Positions 44,101 through 54,106 of a stretch of 64,000 bases of DNA are shown here, piece after piece. Within the stretch, counting starts at the first letter, position 1. Every line of letters starts with the position of its first letter. Origin of the DNA: Patiria pectinifera. Lineage: Eukaryota > Echinodermata > Asteroidea > Valvatida > Asterinidae. The stretch spans positions 25,785,916 to 25,849,915 of the forward strand of contig CM057148.1 in NCBI GenBank assembly GCA_029964075.1, given 5' to 3'. A program made the translations under genes and the position numbers. The notes beneath the pieces were generated by a model. That model had not been told where the DNA came from and searched no databases. It saw only the letters and a list, made by a program, of their open reading frames with translations.

Positions 44101-47100
44101 ACATTTGAAATTGTTTGTTTTTCTGGTTGGTAGTTTCGTAAGCGTACTATGATTCAAGTATATGTTTGCTATTTTTTTTTTCCTTTTTATCAATATGGTG
44201 TTTTTGTAAGGCGGCAGAACGCTATGCCCCAATCTATAACAAATCAAGTTGTCTACTGACACTCATTCAAAAGTGCCATGTTTTGTCGACCGCTAACTTA
44301 AAAAGTTGACTATCCATGACAAATTCTTGGTAGCGCACTACATTGCGAATCGCCCGAATTGATCCAGTGATCATTGCACTAACCTCTGGCCTACTGTGGC
44401 AGCTTGACAAAAACTTTTAAAAAGGCTTAAACGTCATGTTTCTTTCTTTCAGATGAATAAACATATTTTTTTTCATCGAGCCTGCTAATATATTCATGAA
44501 ATTGCTTCATCTGCCTGGGAAAAAAATTGTACGGTTTTATTTATTATCGGTTTTGAACCACAACCTTTTAATTCAATTCGGAAAAAAATGTAATAAATGG
44601 TAACCTCTCAGGAGCAACTATCACGATATCCACCAATGATTATTATTGATTTTGTCTTTTAATTCAAAGCTCTCTTTGTTGTTGTGGAGAGCGAGGCGAG
44701 GACGTGTTACTTCGGTCCCCCACCGGAACCTGATCCTGACAATCCAGATGACTGGATGAAGCAAGTCATGCGAGAGGTACGGGAACGTTGCCCGGGAAGG
44801 ATGCAACCTACCCCAGCTGATACTTGGAAACCTACCCAAACGGGTACGGGGAAACCTTCCCCAGCTGGTTCGGGGAAACCAACCACGCCAGCTGGTACGG
44901 GAGAACCGACCCCAAATAGTGCGGGGAAATCAACCACAGGCGGTACGGAGGAACTTACCACAGCCGGTACGGGGGAACCTACCACAGCTGGTACGGAGGA
45001 ACCTACCACAGCCAGTACGGAGGATCCTACCACAGCTGGTAAGTTAACCAACGATTGTGAGGACCATCGGATCAGGCACAGGAGAGATCGCATTAGGCTT
45101 ATTAAAATAAACCAGTTTTATATTTCAGGAGTAGCCCAGTCTTCATTGGATTGTTTCGAATATTAAATTTCCGTGATGTGAGCATTGGTGACCAGCCATA
45201 TCATAAAGAAGAATTACCCCAACCTTTGACTTTCCAAGTTACTTACATCATGTTAAAGCGCAAATCATTGGCTTTCCAATGATACCAAATTTATTTCTGT
45301 AACTTTAATTTATTCCAAAGAACTGCTACGGGAACTTGAACAGTGTCCCGCCGAAATTTCGCCAACCCCACTTCGAGAAAAACGGCTATGAAAAAAAAAA
45401 AGAAATACGCATTGCACCGCGAACAGCAGTGGAAAACTTCTTCAGTTTCCAACTTTTGGGGATTTTTTTTTCTCAACAAAAATGCATAGTGTGAATCAAA
45501 AGAACATGGTGAAATCTATTTCGTTGATCAGCAGGACTTCATTAAACACAATATAAGAAAGACATTGTATTTTAAGGTGATATAAAAATTGAAATTCCCC
45601 AGATTCGAATCCGAATTCTATAGCATTGTGAAAAGCTACCTAACCTAAGAGCTATATGAACCTAACGCATCAGTTCGAGACGATGCCACGCTTCCTTTGT
45701 AAAATCTAATTCAAATCACATGACTGCTTATTAAATCACACGTGTATTAAACGCAAATGCCTTCAGTAGCCTGCTGAAAAAAGTGCTAACGTAGCACGTG
45801 TGATTTAATACTCCAGTCTTGGGCCAAGACCTGCTTACGGCTGTTGGAGAGTCTCCGTCCCCAGCCGAAAAGTGAAGGCGCACAAAGATCTTCAGGATTT
45901 ACTCCCGTGCTTTGCTAATTAAAATTGAATTCATTTCAATCTAGCAATGCGTCCATATCCTAATACCTGAATCAGCCGACGACAATATCATTTACACACG
46001 CATGGGTCATCTGGGTTAGCTGACCACATTGTGTTAGTTTCCGATCCTCCCCCAACAAAAATATTAAACAAAATGTGAAGGGGGGGCGTGCGATTTGATA
46101 TTTAAACAATGATTTGGTTTGTATTCTTGCTTGGCCGCAATAGCAGAGTGTTCAGAGCCTCTTGGAATGGAGGACGGGACAATCCCTGATGATCACATCA
46201 CGGCGTCCAGTTCTTTTTTATGTTGCCCACCCAAGTTTGGACGGTTTAACAGTGGCGGTGTATGGAAACCATCGAGGTAGGTAACAAAGGAAACCATCGT
46301 TAGCTACCACAAATTACACCCAACACTAATTACATCTATATTTGACCTTACAAAGACAAAAGACATTTCATTCAATCTGATTTTATTTTAGTCTTAGCCG
46401 ACAAAGTAGTTTATTTAACGAAATCAACTACTTTTTGTTTATTTAATATGTCTGCCACTCCCTCAATTACTGTTTTTCAAGGTTGCCCTGCAAGTCCGGT
46501 TTCCCGGTCCCTACACTATTAAATCTGATAGGAGGGGCGGAAACCAGTCTACCCTGAGACAACTTCATTATTTTCGGGCAGCAATTAATTGGACATTTAT
46601 TTCGTCATTATTCCTTAAATAGAAGAAGGCCGATACCTTTGTCTAATGACTCATTCAAAATTGAGTAAGTTCTGCATTTGTAGAAAGATTTCAATTGAAA
46701 AGATTTTTTTTTTGTGGATGAAGGTCAAAAAAGTACTGATAAAGCTTAAATGAACTCCACTAAGAACATTAATATATAAAGTGTTGACACATTCAGATTA
46801 AAAGTTTTGAAATGCTTCAATGGTTTAATCGCGTTCAGTTTTTGTCAATCCCTCTCCTGATAAAAGCGGGTGGTTTTTGCGGAGCATGTTTATTTCATTG
46901 TTCCACACCTCTATCCACTCTGTGTACACAGCAATGAAGGTTCCTGGATCGAGGTGGACCTGGCCACCAGTACTGTGGTGTCTGGCGTCATCACAAAAAG
47001 CCGGACAAACAGCGGGAATCCTGGATATGTAACGAAGTACAAAGTGTCCTTTAGGAAGCAGTCCACATCCAATTCCACATATGTGACAGATGCAAACGGA

Positions 47101-47695
47101 AACGCCAAGGTACTTTGAACACAATTTTCTTTCTTTTTAGCCCACCTTTTTGTATTATCAAATAAAAGCATCCACGTACCCGTCAACCGCTACGAGTGGA
47201 AATACCCCATCACCCTCTTTTATCCAATATTACCAATAAAACGAAATTAAGAAATTGCTCGCTTTGAAGAACACCCACGTATATAGTACCTAATTGAGAA
47301 CAGCCAGACGTTGTATGCAGCCCCCTTGCTTCTGTTTTGTATTGTGGCGGCTGGGTGAGCGCAGACAAATTGCTGGCTACCTTCCGCCGAGAAATGGTCT
47401 GTCAGTGATCCTCGCCAACGAAGTACGTACGGTACTGATAACATTATGAAGGATTTGTTTCCAACTAATTTCCAAGAAAGTGTCTCCCTTCTTCCAATAT
47501 TTTCACAGTTATAAAGATAAAACCTGTATTCGTATGCTTCTGTTGCAGGTGTTCACGGGTAACATTGATCATTACACCCCGGTCATTAACATGTTTGATG
47601 AGAGCGTGGTGGCGACTGTAGTGCGCATTGCGCCTACCGATTGGTATGTCCACGTTCGTCTGCAACTGGAGTTGCTTGGATGTCGCCGTGATTGA
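38146..47695 (+). CDS. Gene C: secreted T/P/G-stalk protein with F5/8C discoidin domain
   Basis: Exons at 38146-38191, 44670-45038, 46144-46276, 46932-47109 and 47549-47695 total 873 bp, in frame throughout, for about 290 residues. The signal peptide exon is the family one. Exon 2 is different from A and B: it has two Cys, an acidic/proline start (P-P-P-E-P-D-P-D) and a short stalk of degenerate octapeptides around P-T-T-A-G-T-G-E. The discoidin exons are very close to gene B, including their introns, so the duplication that made B and C is recent at that end. The predicted product is secreted, with a short O-glycosylated linker and a lectin-like domain. Intron 1 is long because of inserted elements. 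A shorter isoform using 45129-45166 as last exon would lack the discoidin domain. Confidence 0.72.
38192..39812 (+). other. Gene C intron 1, first part
   Basis: Contains sequence related to gene B intron 20460-20830 and short palindromes near 39225-39305 (AATCGTGGAC and GTCCACGATT). No exon is seen. Confidence 0.5.
39813..40522 (-). mobile_element. 5'-truncated RTE-like LINE in intron 1 of gene C
   Basis: The minus strand encodes G-L-K-M-N-M-K-K-T-K-V-M, D-E-Y-I-Y-L-G-Q-K-I, V-L-T-Y-G-A-E-T-W, R-A-M-E-R-I-M-I-G-V and W-A-G-H-V-M-R-R, ending W-I-E-L-D-stop. This is the C-terminal part of RTE-type endonuclease/reverse transcriptases. The 3' tail is a short ATG-repeat tract. A perfect 10-bp target duplication TGATGTGTAT flanks it at 39803-39812 and 40523-40532. 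The frame is intact over the 700 bp, so the insertion is fairly young. Confidence 0.88.
41070..41819. mobile_element. Composite hairpin/TIR element in intron 1 of gene C
   Basis: Same plan as 16231-17327: a hairpin at 41070-41232 with GCTTCGCCTCGTGAAATGGA at its tip, a TIR unit at 41243-41648 (32-bp ends starting ACACCTGAATAAATCC), and a hairpin at 41659-41819 with GGCTTCGCCTC at its tip. The preceding 40770-41060 resembles 16900-17150. Confidence 0.75.
41820..43159 (+). other. Gene C intron 1, middle part
   Basis: Three to four degenerate copies of a stretch with GAAACCGTCAA and ACTCGTTG...AATAACTC, at about 40640, 42060, 42430 and 42720. AT-rich and non-coding as far as can be seen. Confidence 0.5.
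43160..43360 (+). CDS. Possible small secreted-peptide ORF or foreign exon
   Basis: From ATG at 43160 the frame reads M-I-S-V-W-M-I-L-C-S-F, then N-K-C-A-E-P-G-C, an acidic/basic helix-like part, K-R-R-K and a Tyr/Gly-rich tail ending Q-Y-G-I. A hydrophobic start, two close Cys and a multibasic site resemble a peptide precursor, but no family is recognised. CCTTTAG inside the frame could instead be a splice acceptor. It lies within gene C intron 1, next to a CpG-rich stretch near 43400-43450. It could be chance. Confidence 0.22.
   Translation: MISVWMILCSFRTEELGRWDIRENKCAEPGCFLVQTLGNMLKKEEDQKNRNKRRKQYIGGPYQYGI
43990..44369. mobile_element. Element with 45-bp imperfect inverted repeats
   Basis: TTCAATTCGGGCGATTCRCA and TGCGCYACCAAG occur at 43995-44034 and, inverted, at 44324-44365. 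It is probably a non-autonomous element. The 63-codon frame from 43917 overlaps one arm. Confidence 0.5.
44670..45038 (+). CDS. Gene C exon 2, alternative stalk module
   Basis: The acceptor TTCAAAG at 44669 leaves two bases that complete an Ala codon after exon 1, giving A-L-F-V-V-V-E-S-E-A-R-T-C as the end of the signal region. Octapeptide-like units P-T-T-A-G-T-(G/E)-E follow. The donor GCTG|GTAAGT is strong and in phase 1, so this exon is also symmetric and exchangeable with exon 2 of A and B. Confidence 0.7.
45129..45166 (+). CDS. Gene C candidate alternative terminal exon
   Basis: Acceptor TATTTCAG, then G-V-A-Q-S-S-L-D-C-F-E-Y-stop in phase 1, matching 5807-5844 of gene A. Use of it would leave a 90-bp intron and remove the discoidin exons. 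Confidence 0.38.
46144..46276 (+). CDS. Gene C exon 3, N-terminal F5/8C domain
   Basis: Encodes E-C-S-E-P-L-G-M-E-D-G-T-I-P-D-D-H-I-T-A-S-S, ending V-W-K-P-S, donor AG|GTAGGT in phase 2. The acceptor is CAATAG. A CAG three bases further on is an alternative in the same phase. Confidence 0.78.
46932..47109 (+). CDS. Gene C exon 4, central F5/8C domain
   Basis: The acceptor TACACAG joins to S-N-E-G-S-W-I-E-V-D-L, followed by V-V-S-G-V-I-T-K-S and Y-K-V-S-F-R-K. It ends G-N-A-K|GTACTT in phase 0. It probably carries the ancestral acceptor that gene B has lost. Confidence 0.8.
47549..47695 (+). CDS. Gene C exon 5, C-terminal F5/8C domain and stop
   Basis: After CTGTTGCAG, encodes V-F-T-G-N-I-D, T-P-V-I-N-M-F, V-V-R-I-A-P-T-D-W and E-L-L-G-C-R-R-D then TGA. 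Confidence 0.82.
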   Translation: MFTGNIDHYTPVINMFDESVVATVVRIAPTDWYVHVRLQLELLGCRRD

Positions 47696-47818
47696 TTGGG
47701 CTGAATCAGTGGTATTTTGATCTTTTGTTTTGGCAAGATGGCATTACAATATACATTTGACCAAACGCATTAAGGCAGAGCCAGACGGCAATGGTTTGGT
47801 ACCGCTTGGACAGGCATG

Positions 47819-47824
47819 AATAAA
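47819..47824 (+). terminator. Likely polyadenylation signal of gene C
   Basis: AATAAA lies 124 bases after the stop codon. The aligned position after gene A reads AATATA, a weak variant, and the segment is deleted after gene B. Confidence 0.45.
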
Positions 47825-48129
47825 CGGTTGTGTATTAGCGTTACTAGATTAAAACAACAAAGAACACATCTGAGGTAGCTGGAATGCATAAGGTCTATGG
47901 CAACATGAGTGCGATAGAAATATGACCTTTTTGGCGATATTCAAAGACGATAATTCAATAAGGTCGTGACAGTCATACTAATGAGCATACTGTGAAATAT
48001 GTAACCACTGAATAATATGCACAAAATTCGTAGTCCGGGTTGCAATTATTGGGTGACAAAAGTTAACCGTAAAACAGTAAAAGCAAACAAACAGAAACAC
48101 AAACAAACAAATGAAAAACAGGAAAAAAC

Positions 48130-50990
48130 ATAAACAAAACCAGAGACACAACCAAAACACCTGAACAATAAGCCTATATGTACTGATGACTTCGCACTCT
48201 GTTTACATGTGTGCTTTCATATGGGAACCTGGTTGGAATGACGGTTTCGTAGAACCACAGAAAAGCACACACGAAAACAAAGTGTGATGCCATCAGTACG
48301 GATGCAGATTCAGGTTGACTGTAAATTTAAATCAAATTACAAGTTGCGGTTGACCTTAATTTTGACCTAGACATACATTTCAATACAATATGTATATAGA
48401 GAATCCTTGCTCACATAAATATATTGTAAATACTTGTACTGTATTAACACAGTGTTAGCAAATCAATTTCATCTTTTATGATCAGTTATTATTTAAATGC
48501 ACCAATATTGATAACTGTGGCACTTATTATAACAGATTTGACTATTTAACGCGTTCAAAATTACGCAAAACAAATGCGTTCGAACATTGAATTGGTTGTT
48601 TGCTTAGTGTGTAAGAAAAGAAAAAAAATACTAATTTTGAAATTGTGTTCGGTGAAAATTTTTGTAGAGGTACTTAATACCTTTTTAGTATGAGAGTTTG
48701 TCTCAATCTTTTGGGTTTTTTTTTTTAAACCTTTCGGTTCAAATGTTATCGTATTACTACTTATTTCGTTTTTGTTCTTGAAATCAGTATAAGTACAGTT
48801 ATGCTTAAATTTTATGAAATTGTTTAGGTCTGTATAATCCGAGTTCGTAAAGTCGGGGAACGCAATGTCATGGTACTGATATGCAAACTAAATATCTGGA
48901 ATAATATTTCATTATTTGAATTCAACAAAAATGTCACGACACTAAAGTGACAAATGTAATATCTACCGCAGTCAAAATTAAGAAAACAATGCACTTGATT
49001 TCGTGATTGTTGCGCTGTTTTATATGCCTAAGTAATTGAGAAAGAGAAGAACATGTAAAAACTGTATTCGGGGACAAAGTTCACCATTGAAGGCCGGTTC
49101 ATTCTTCACGCGAATGCAAATGCAAAGTGAATCTAACAAGTGAATTTGCAAGTTTAAATGTGTTCACCTTCTTTTTTTTGAATTCGCAGCACGAATACTT
49201 GCCGTGATGTCACATTTTCACGTTCGCATTCGCTTTTGTGGCGAGTGTGAACCGGCCTTTACGCAGGGTTCGTCAACAGTTCGAGTGTGTTAGTTTCAAT
49301 CATTTCGAATGATGGTAACTCCTATAGATTGTCGGTTCAAATATGTTTGTTTTGATCATTTAGTTCATTATTTAAAAAAATAAAAATATAAAACAAAGAC
49401 ATTTAATTATTACCAAATAAGCCATATGATACGCCATAGCCCAGGTGGTTTTTTTTTTAGAATTCTTTCGAAACATGTTGGCTTCAAAAAAGCGTGTGTT
49501 TTGAAATTCAATTTCATTCTTGATGTATTAAGCTTATGTATAAGCCTTTGTCGTTAAACCTCGCTGTAAAAAAAAGAAGCTAGAAAGTAGCCTAAGGCAA
49601 TAATAAATGCAAACTAACAGAAACACAAACAAACACATACAAACAAGGAAAAAAAACAAAAAAACAACGGCACAACTAAAACACCTGAACAATAAGCCTA
49701 CATGTACTGATGACGTCGCACTTTGTTTACATGTGTGCTTTCATATGGGAACCTGGTTGGGATGACCGATTCTTAGAAGCACAGAAAAGCACACACGTAA
49801 ACAAAGTGTGATGCCATCAGAACGGATGCAGATTCATGTTGACTGTCAATTTAAATTAAATTATACACGTTTCGGTTAACCTTAGTTGTGACCTAGACAT
49901 ATATTCCAATACTTTTGTATATAGAGAATCCTTGTTTACATAAATATAATGTAAATACTTGTGACGTATATAGATAGTGTTAGCAAATCAAATTTCATCT
50001 TTTAATATCGTGAATTATTTCAATGCACTAATATTAATAATTGTGGCACTACATATGACAAATTTTACTATTTCACGCGTTCAAAATTACGCAAAACAAA
50101 TGCGTTTGAACATCTCATTAGTTGAGCGCTTAGTGTGTAAGAAAGAAAAAAGTACTCGTTTTAAAATGTGTCCGGTGAAAATGTTCATTTTTGTAGAGGT
50201 ACATAACACCTTTTTAGTATGAGAGTTTGTCTCAATCTTTCGAGGGTATTTCAAAACCTTTCGGTTCAGATGTTATCGTATTACTGCTTATTTATTTATT
50301 TTTCTTGAAAACAGTTTAAGTAGTTGTACTTAAACTTTTATGAAATTTTTTAGCTCTGTATAATCCGAATTCGTTAAGTCGGGGAATGCAATGTCATGGT
50401 ACTGATAAGCAAACTAAATATCTGGAATAATATTTCATTATTTGAATTCAACGAAATTGTCAGGACACTAAAGTGACAAATTTAATATCTAACGCAGTCA
50501 AAATAACACCAACAATGCACCTGAATTCGTGATTGTTGCTCTGTTTTGTAAGCCTTAGTAATTGAGAAAGAGAAGAACATGTAAAAACTGTGTTCGGGGA
50601 CAAAGTTCAACATTGAAGGCCGGTTCATTCTTCACGCAAATGCAAATGCAAAGAGAATCTAACAGTGAATTTACAAGTTTAAATGTATTCACTCTTTTGT
50701 TTCGAATCCTCAGCGCGAATACTTGCCGTGATGTCACATTTTCACCTTTGCATCCGCTTTTGTACCGAATGTTAACCGGCTGTTACGCAGGGTTCGTCAA
50801 CAGTTCGAGTGTGTTAGTTTCAATCTTTTAGAATGATGGTAACTCTAAGACATATTTGGTTCATATATGTTTGTTTTGCTCATTTAATTCCCTATTTCGA
50901 AAAATAAAGATAGCAAAGACACTAATGTTTCGTCTATTAGATTTTTATAAAAATGTTTAGCTGTATGAATTAAGAACCCGTAAATTTATT
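48130..50990 (+). repeat. 3'-flank repeat, tandem copies 4 and 5 (after gene C)
   Basis: Two head-to-tail copies of about 1.5 kb start near 48130 and 49680. Each begins with AACAAACA-rich sequence and contains the ACACCTGAACAATAAG and CAGATTCA blocks. Nothing coding is seen. Confidence 0.65.
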
Positions 50991-51155
50991 GATTACCTGT
51001 CATTAAGAAGTTGAACTGGCGCGGATCTACAGTTATAATAATTATAGTAAACATCATCTATATGTCCGCCTGTCCGCAACAATCGGACATAAAAACAATT
51101 TGATAGGCCTAACCCCCCCCCCCCCTGCAAAAATCTTGATTCGTCCCTGCTACAG

Positions 51156-51382
51156 CAGGGGCGGATCCAGAATACAGTATTTTTTTGAGGGGGGGGGGGA
51201 TTTGGTCCTTTCAAAAATTGGGTCAAAAAAATTACAGCGTGGGTTTTTTTTTTCAGGAAAAGATGGTGGTGTACGCAGTGCCTGACTTTATTGCGACGTC
51301 ACTTAAAAAACAAAATGGGTTCGGGTTTTTTTTTTGGGGGGGGGGGGTAATGGCCACCGTTGGCCCCCTGGATCCGCACTTA
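51156..51382. mobile_element. GGGGCGGATCC-type non-autonomous element
   Basis: Bounded by CAGGGGCGGATCCAG and CTGGATCCGCACTT, the duplicate of 35178-35401, so inserted before the C/D segment duplicated. Confidence 0.65.
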
Positions 51383-53879
51383 TGCTGGAGTAGTAAAGCC
51401 TGACAAATTGTTCGCTCCTATATTATTGGTACGATTGGTGCGATTTGTTAAGCCCTTCATCTTTTGAAGTACTAGTCCCATTGGCTTGAAACTTGGTATG
51501 TAGGGAGAGAAGGACTTGTTATAGATGAGCATTAATGTAACGTCAGGATGATGTGGCCGAATGATTTTATATGATCTTTAAACGTTTTGACCCATATACA
51601 TTAAATGTGCAGACGAAAATTCTTCATTCGGAATAATTTTTTTTTTTTGCAAGTGGTTCTCTTATATGTTTTGTAATAAATGTAAATGACATCATAATGA
51701 CGTTATCATGTGTCATGTGACGTCATATTAAAGGTGTTAATCGTTTTATGGTGTGTATTAGATAGCAAAGCCTTACAAATCGTTCGCTCCTTGGTACGAA
51801 CATTTCTTAAAGGTAACATAAAAATTGCAATATCTGCAATACTTGTGCAAATTGCAACTCGCTGCAGATCGTTTCTAAAAATCCATTGTTCCAGTGTTTA
51901 CGGAGGTTTCCATATTCTAGACCAACTTGATTACTGCTGGGGCTCTGTGTTTATTACCGGAAGAAGCTTCGGTTCGCATGCTGGCCGCGCCGTTTCATAT
52001 CGATTTCTGGCTGTTTACGACTTCGTGGATTTTTGTTCGGACAAAAATTGTACTGGTTCATGCGTTACCCGCTTCCAGAGCTGCTTACCTGTTTATTGCA
52101 ATATTGGTCAAGCTGGAGCAGATCAAATTTTCTTTGACCCCAACTACTTGCATAATAATTTCAATGCGCAGAGTAAGTAATTAGCTGTTCTGGCAACGAG
52201 CCTCAACAGTCTTGTTTTCGATATTTTTTTTTCTTTTTTCTTTTACCATTCTTCTCCATAGACTTTATACACTTGCTTTCTTCATCTCACTTTTACACAT
52301 TCGAATTACCTTTTTGAAGCCCTTCTTTATTTAAATTACAACTCCTATTGGCTTGAAAACTGGTATGTACATAGACGTGGACGCGTTACAGATGATCATT
52401 AAACTTAAAGTGACGTCAAGATGTGTGATCGAGTGATTTTATATGAAGTTGTGACCAATAAACGTGTATGTTGCAAACAAAAATGCTAAATTTATTGATC
52501 TGTTTGTAATAGGATCTGTAATAGTTTTTGTAAAAAGGTTAAAATGTTAGTGGCATCATGATGACGTTTTCATATGACGTCAAATTAAAGGTGATAATTG
52601 GAAGCCCTATATCTACGGAAGTAGAGTTCCAATGAAGTCGTAACTTTGTTTGTACATTAACAAGGAGGTGTTGCGGGTGAAGATTGCAGTGACGTCATGA
52701 TGAAATCATTTTGTGTGACGGGACATTAAAAAGGTTAAATTTTGATGTCTCTTTTCACTGGAATAACAGGTCCTATTCAATTGAAACTGTTTTCCAAAGG
52801 ACTGCCTGGAAGGTCGGCCAATTCCTTGAGAATCGTAACACATATATGAAAATAAAATCATGTAAATAACAGCCGAAACAGATGTGTTTGTTCACGTGAC
52901 AAACCCACCTCCCTTTGTGCAATTGTAATTTTTTGTCAGTGTTTTCAACGTCTCCGGTCTTAAAGATGACTGTCAGTGCAACAATTTCGATTTTGTTGCT
53001 CCTCATAAATTTGACCCGAGGAGAAATTTGATTTTAACGATGTCCACTTTTTCTGAGTGTCTGCAGAGTTCAGAGAAAAAAACCGGTATTTGGTGTTGCT
53101 TTTTAGCACAAAGACATCATCCTTGTGAGTAGACTTGCTCCCAATCCCTCATTATCAGTTTCACAGTTTACCCTGCTCGAACTACATGTATATTATTTTC
53201 TGTCAGCAAATACATTTGCAAGTAACTAATCCATAACAAATGCTTCCTTCGCCTGTTTGCTATCTCTATGAGATAGCAAAGCCTCACACATCGTTTGCTG
53301 CTTGGTACGAGCAGTTCTTAAGGGTAAAATCAAAATTGCAATATCTGCAATATTTATGCGAATTGTAACTCGCTTCAGATCGTTTTCTAAAGATCCATTG
53401 TTTCTAGTGTTTATGGAGGTTTACGTATCTAGACCAACTTGATTGCTACTGGGAGTCTGTTTTTATTTCCGTAAGAAGCTTCACTTTGCATGCGGTGCCG
53501 CGCCATTTCATCAATTTCTGACTAAATTATGATTTCACAAATTGTAATTGCAATATCTGTAATATTGTGCGAATTGCAACTCGCTGTAGATCGTTTTTAA
53601 AAGATCCATTGTTTCTACTGTTTACGGAGGTTTCCATATTCTAGACCAACCTTGATTGCCGCTGGGTTTCTGTGTTTATTAACGGAAGAAGTTTCAGTTC
53701 GCGTGGAGTCATGCCGTTTCATATTGATTTCTGTCTGTTTACGGCTGCTTGTGGGGGCTTTTTGATCAAATTAGAGACGATATTTTGTTACCCCGAAAAC
53801 AGCGCAATCAACAATGAGTTCTCATTTGCTGATGCGTTACAAGCCTCATGTATAAGCTGCGCCCACACTGTATATTTGA

Positions 53880-54058
53880 TCCAATGAAAACGCATCAACC
53901 TTCAATTTAAACTCAGGATCTCTCCTACGTGGCTAGATATTTCGTTATTGTGATGACGTCATCCTGTTTGGTGGTTTGCGGAGCTGCCGAAAAACGAATA
54001 GGTGCGGCTTGTGTTATACGATGCAACTGACAGATTCTCGATCATTGCATCAGGGAGA
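53880..54058 (+). promoter_or_regulatory. Conserved upstream region of truncated gene D
   Basis: Nearly identical to the gene C upstream region, with CCAAT and TGACGTCA intact. If active it would now transcribe into the satellite array. Confidence 0.5.
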
Positions 54059-54106
54059 ATGGACGGAGCAGTAGCTTGGATTCATCCGCTATCCAACAAG
54101 CTATAG
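54059..54106 (+). pseudogene. Gene D: exon 1 truncated by satellite
   Basis: The first eight codons (MDGAVAWI) and the upstream region match gene C. The sequence then switches to satellite at the shared ATTC (54080-54083), and the frame stops after seven satellite-derived codons. The splice donor is gone, so no family protein can be made from here unless the rest of the gene lies beyond the array. Confidence 0.85.

Larger units (their letters stand above)
50400..54083 (+). repeat. Segmental duplication, gene D copy
   Basis: Partner of 34460-38190. It includes two tandem upstream modules at 53280-53525 and 53530-53830, and ends where the satellite starts. Confidence 0.8.

Noticed and set aside
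43917-44108. 63-codon frame starting M-A-A-L-H-V-Q-L-G
   Set aside because: Good-looking start, but it runs through an inverted-repeat arm shared with 44324-44369, so a mobile element is the simpler reading.
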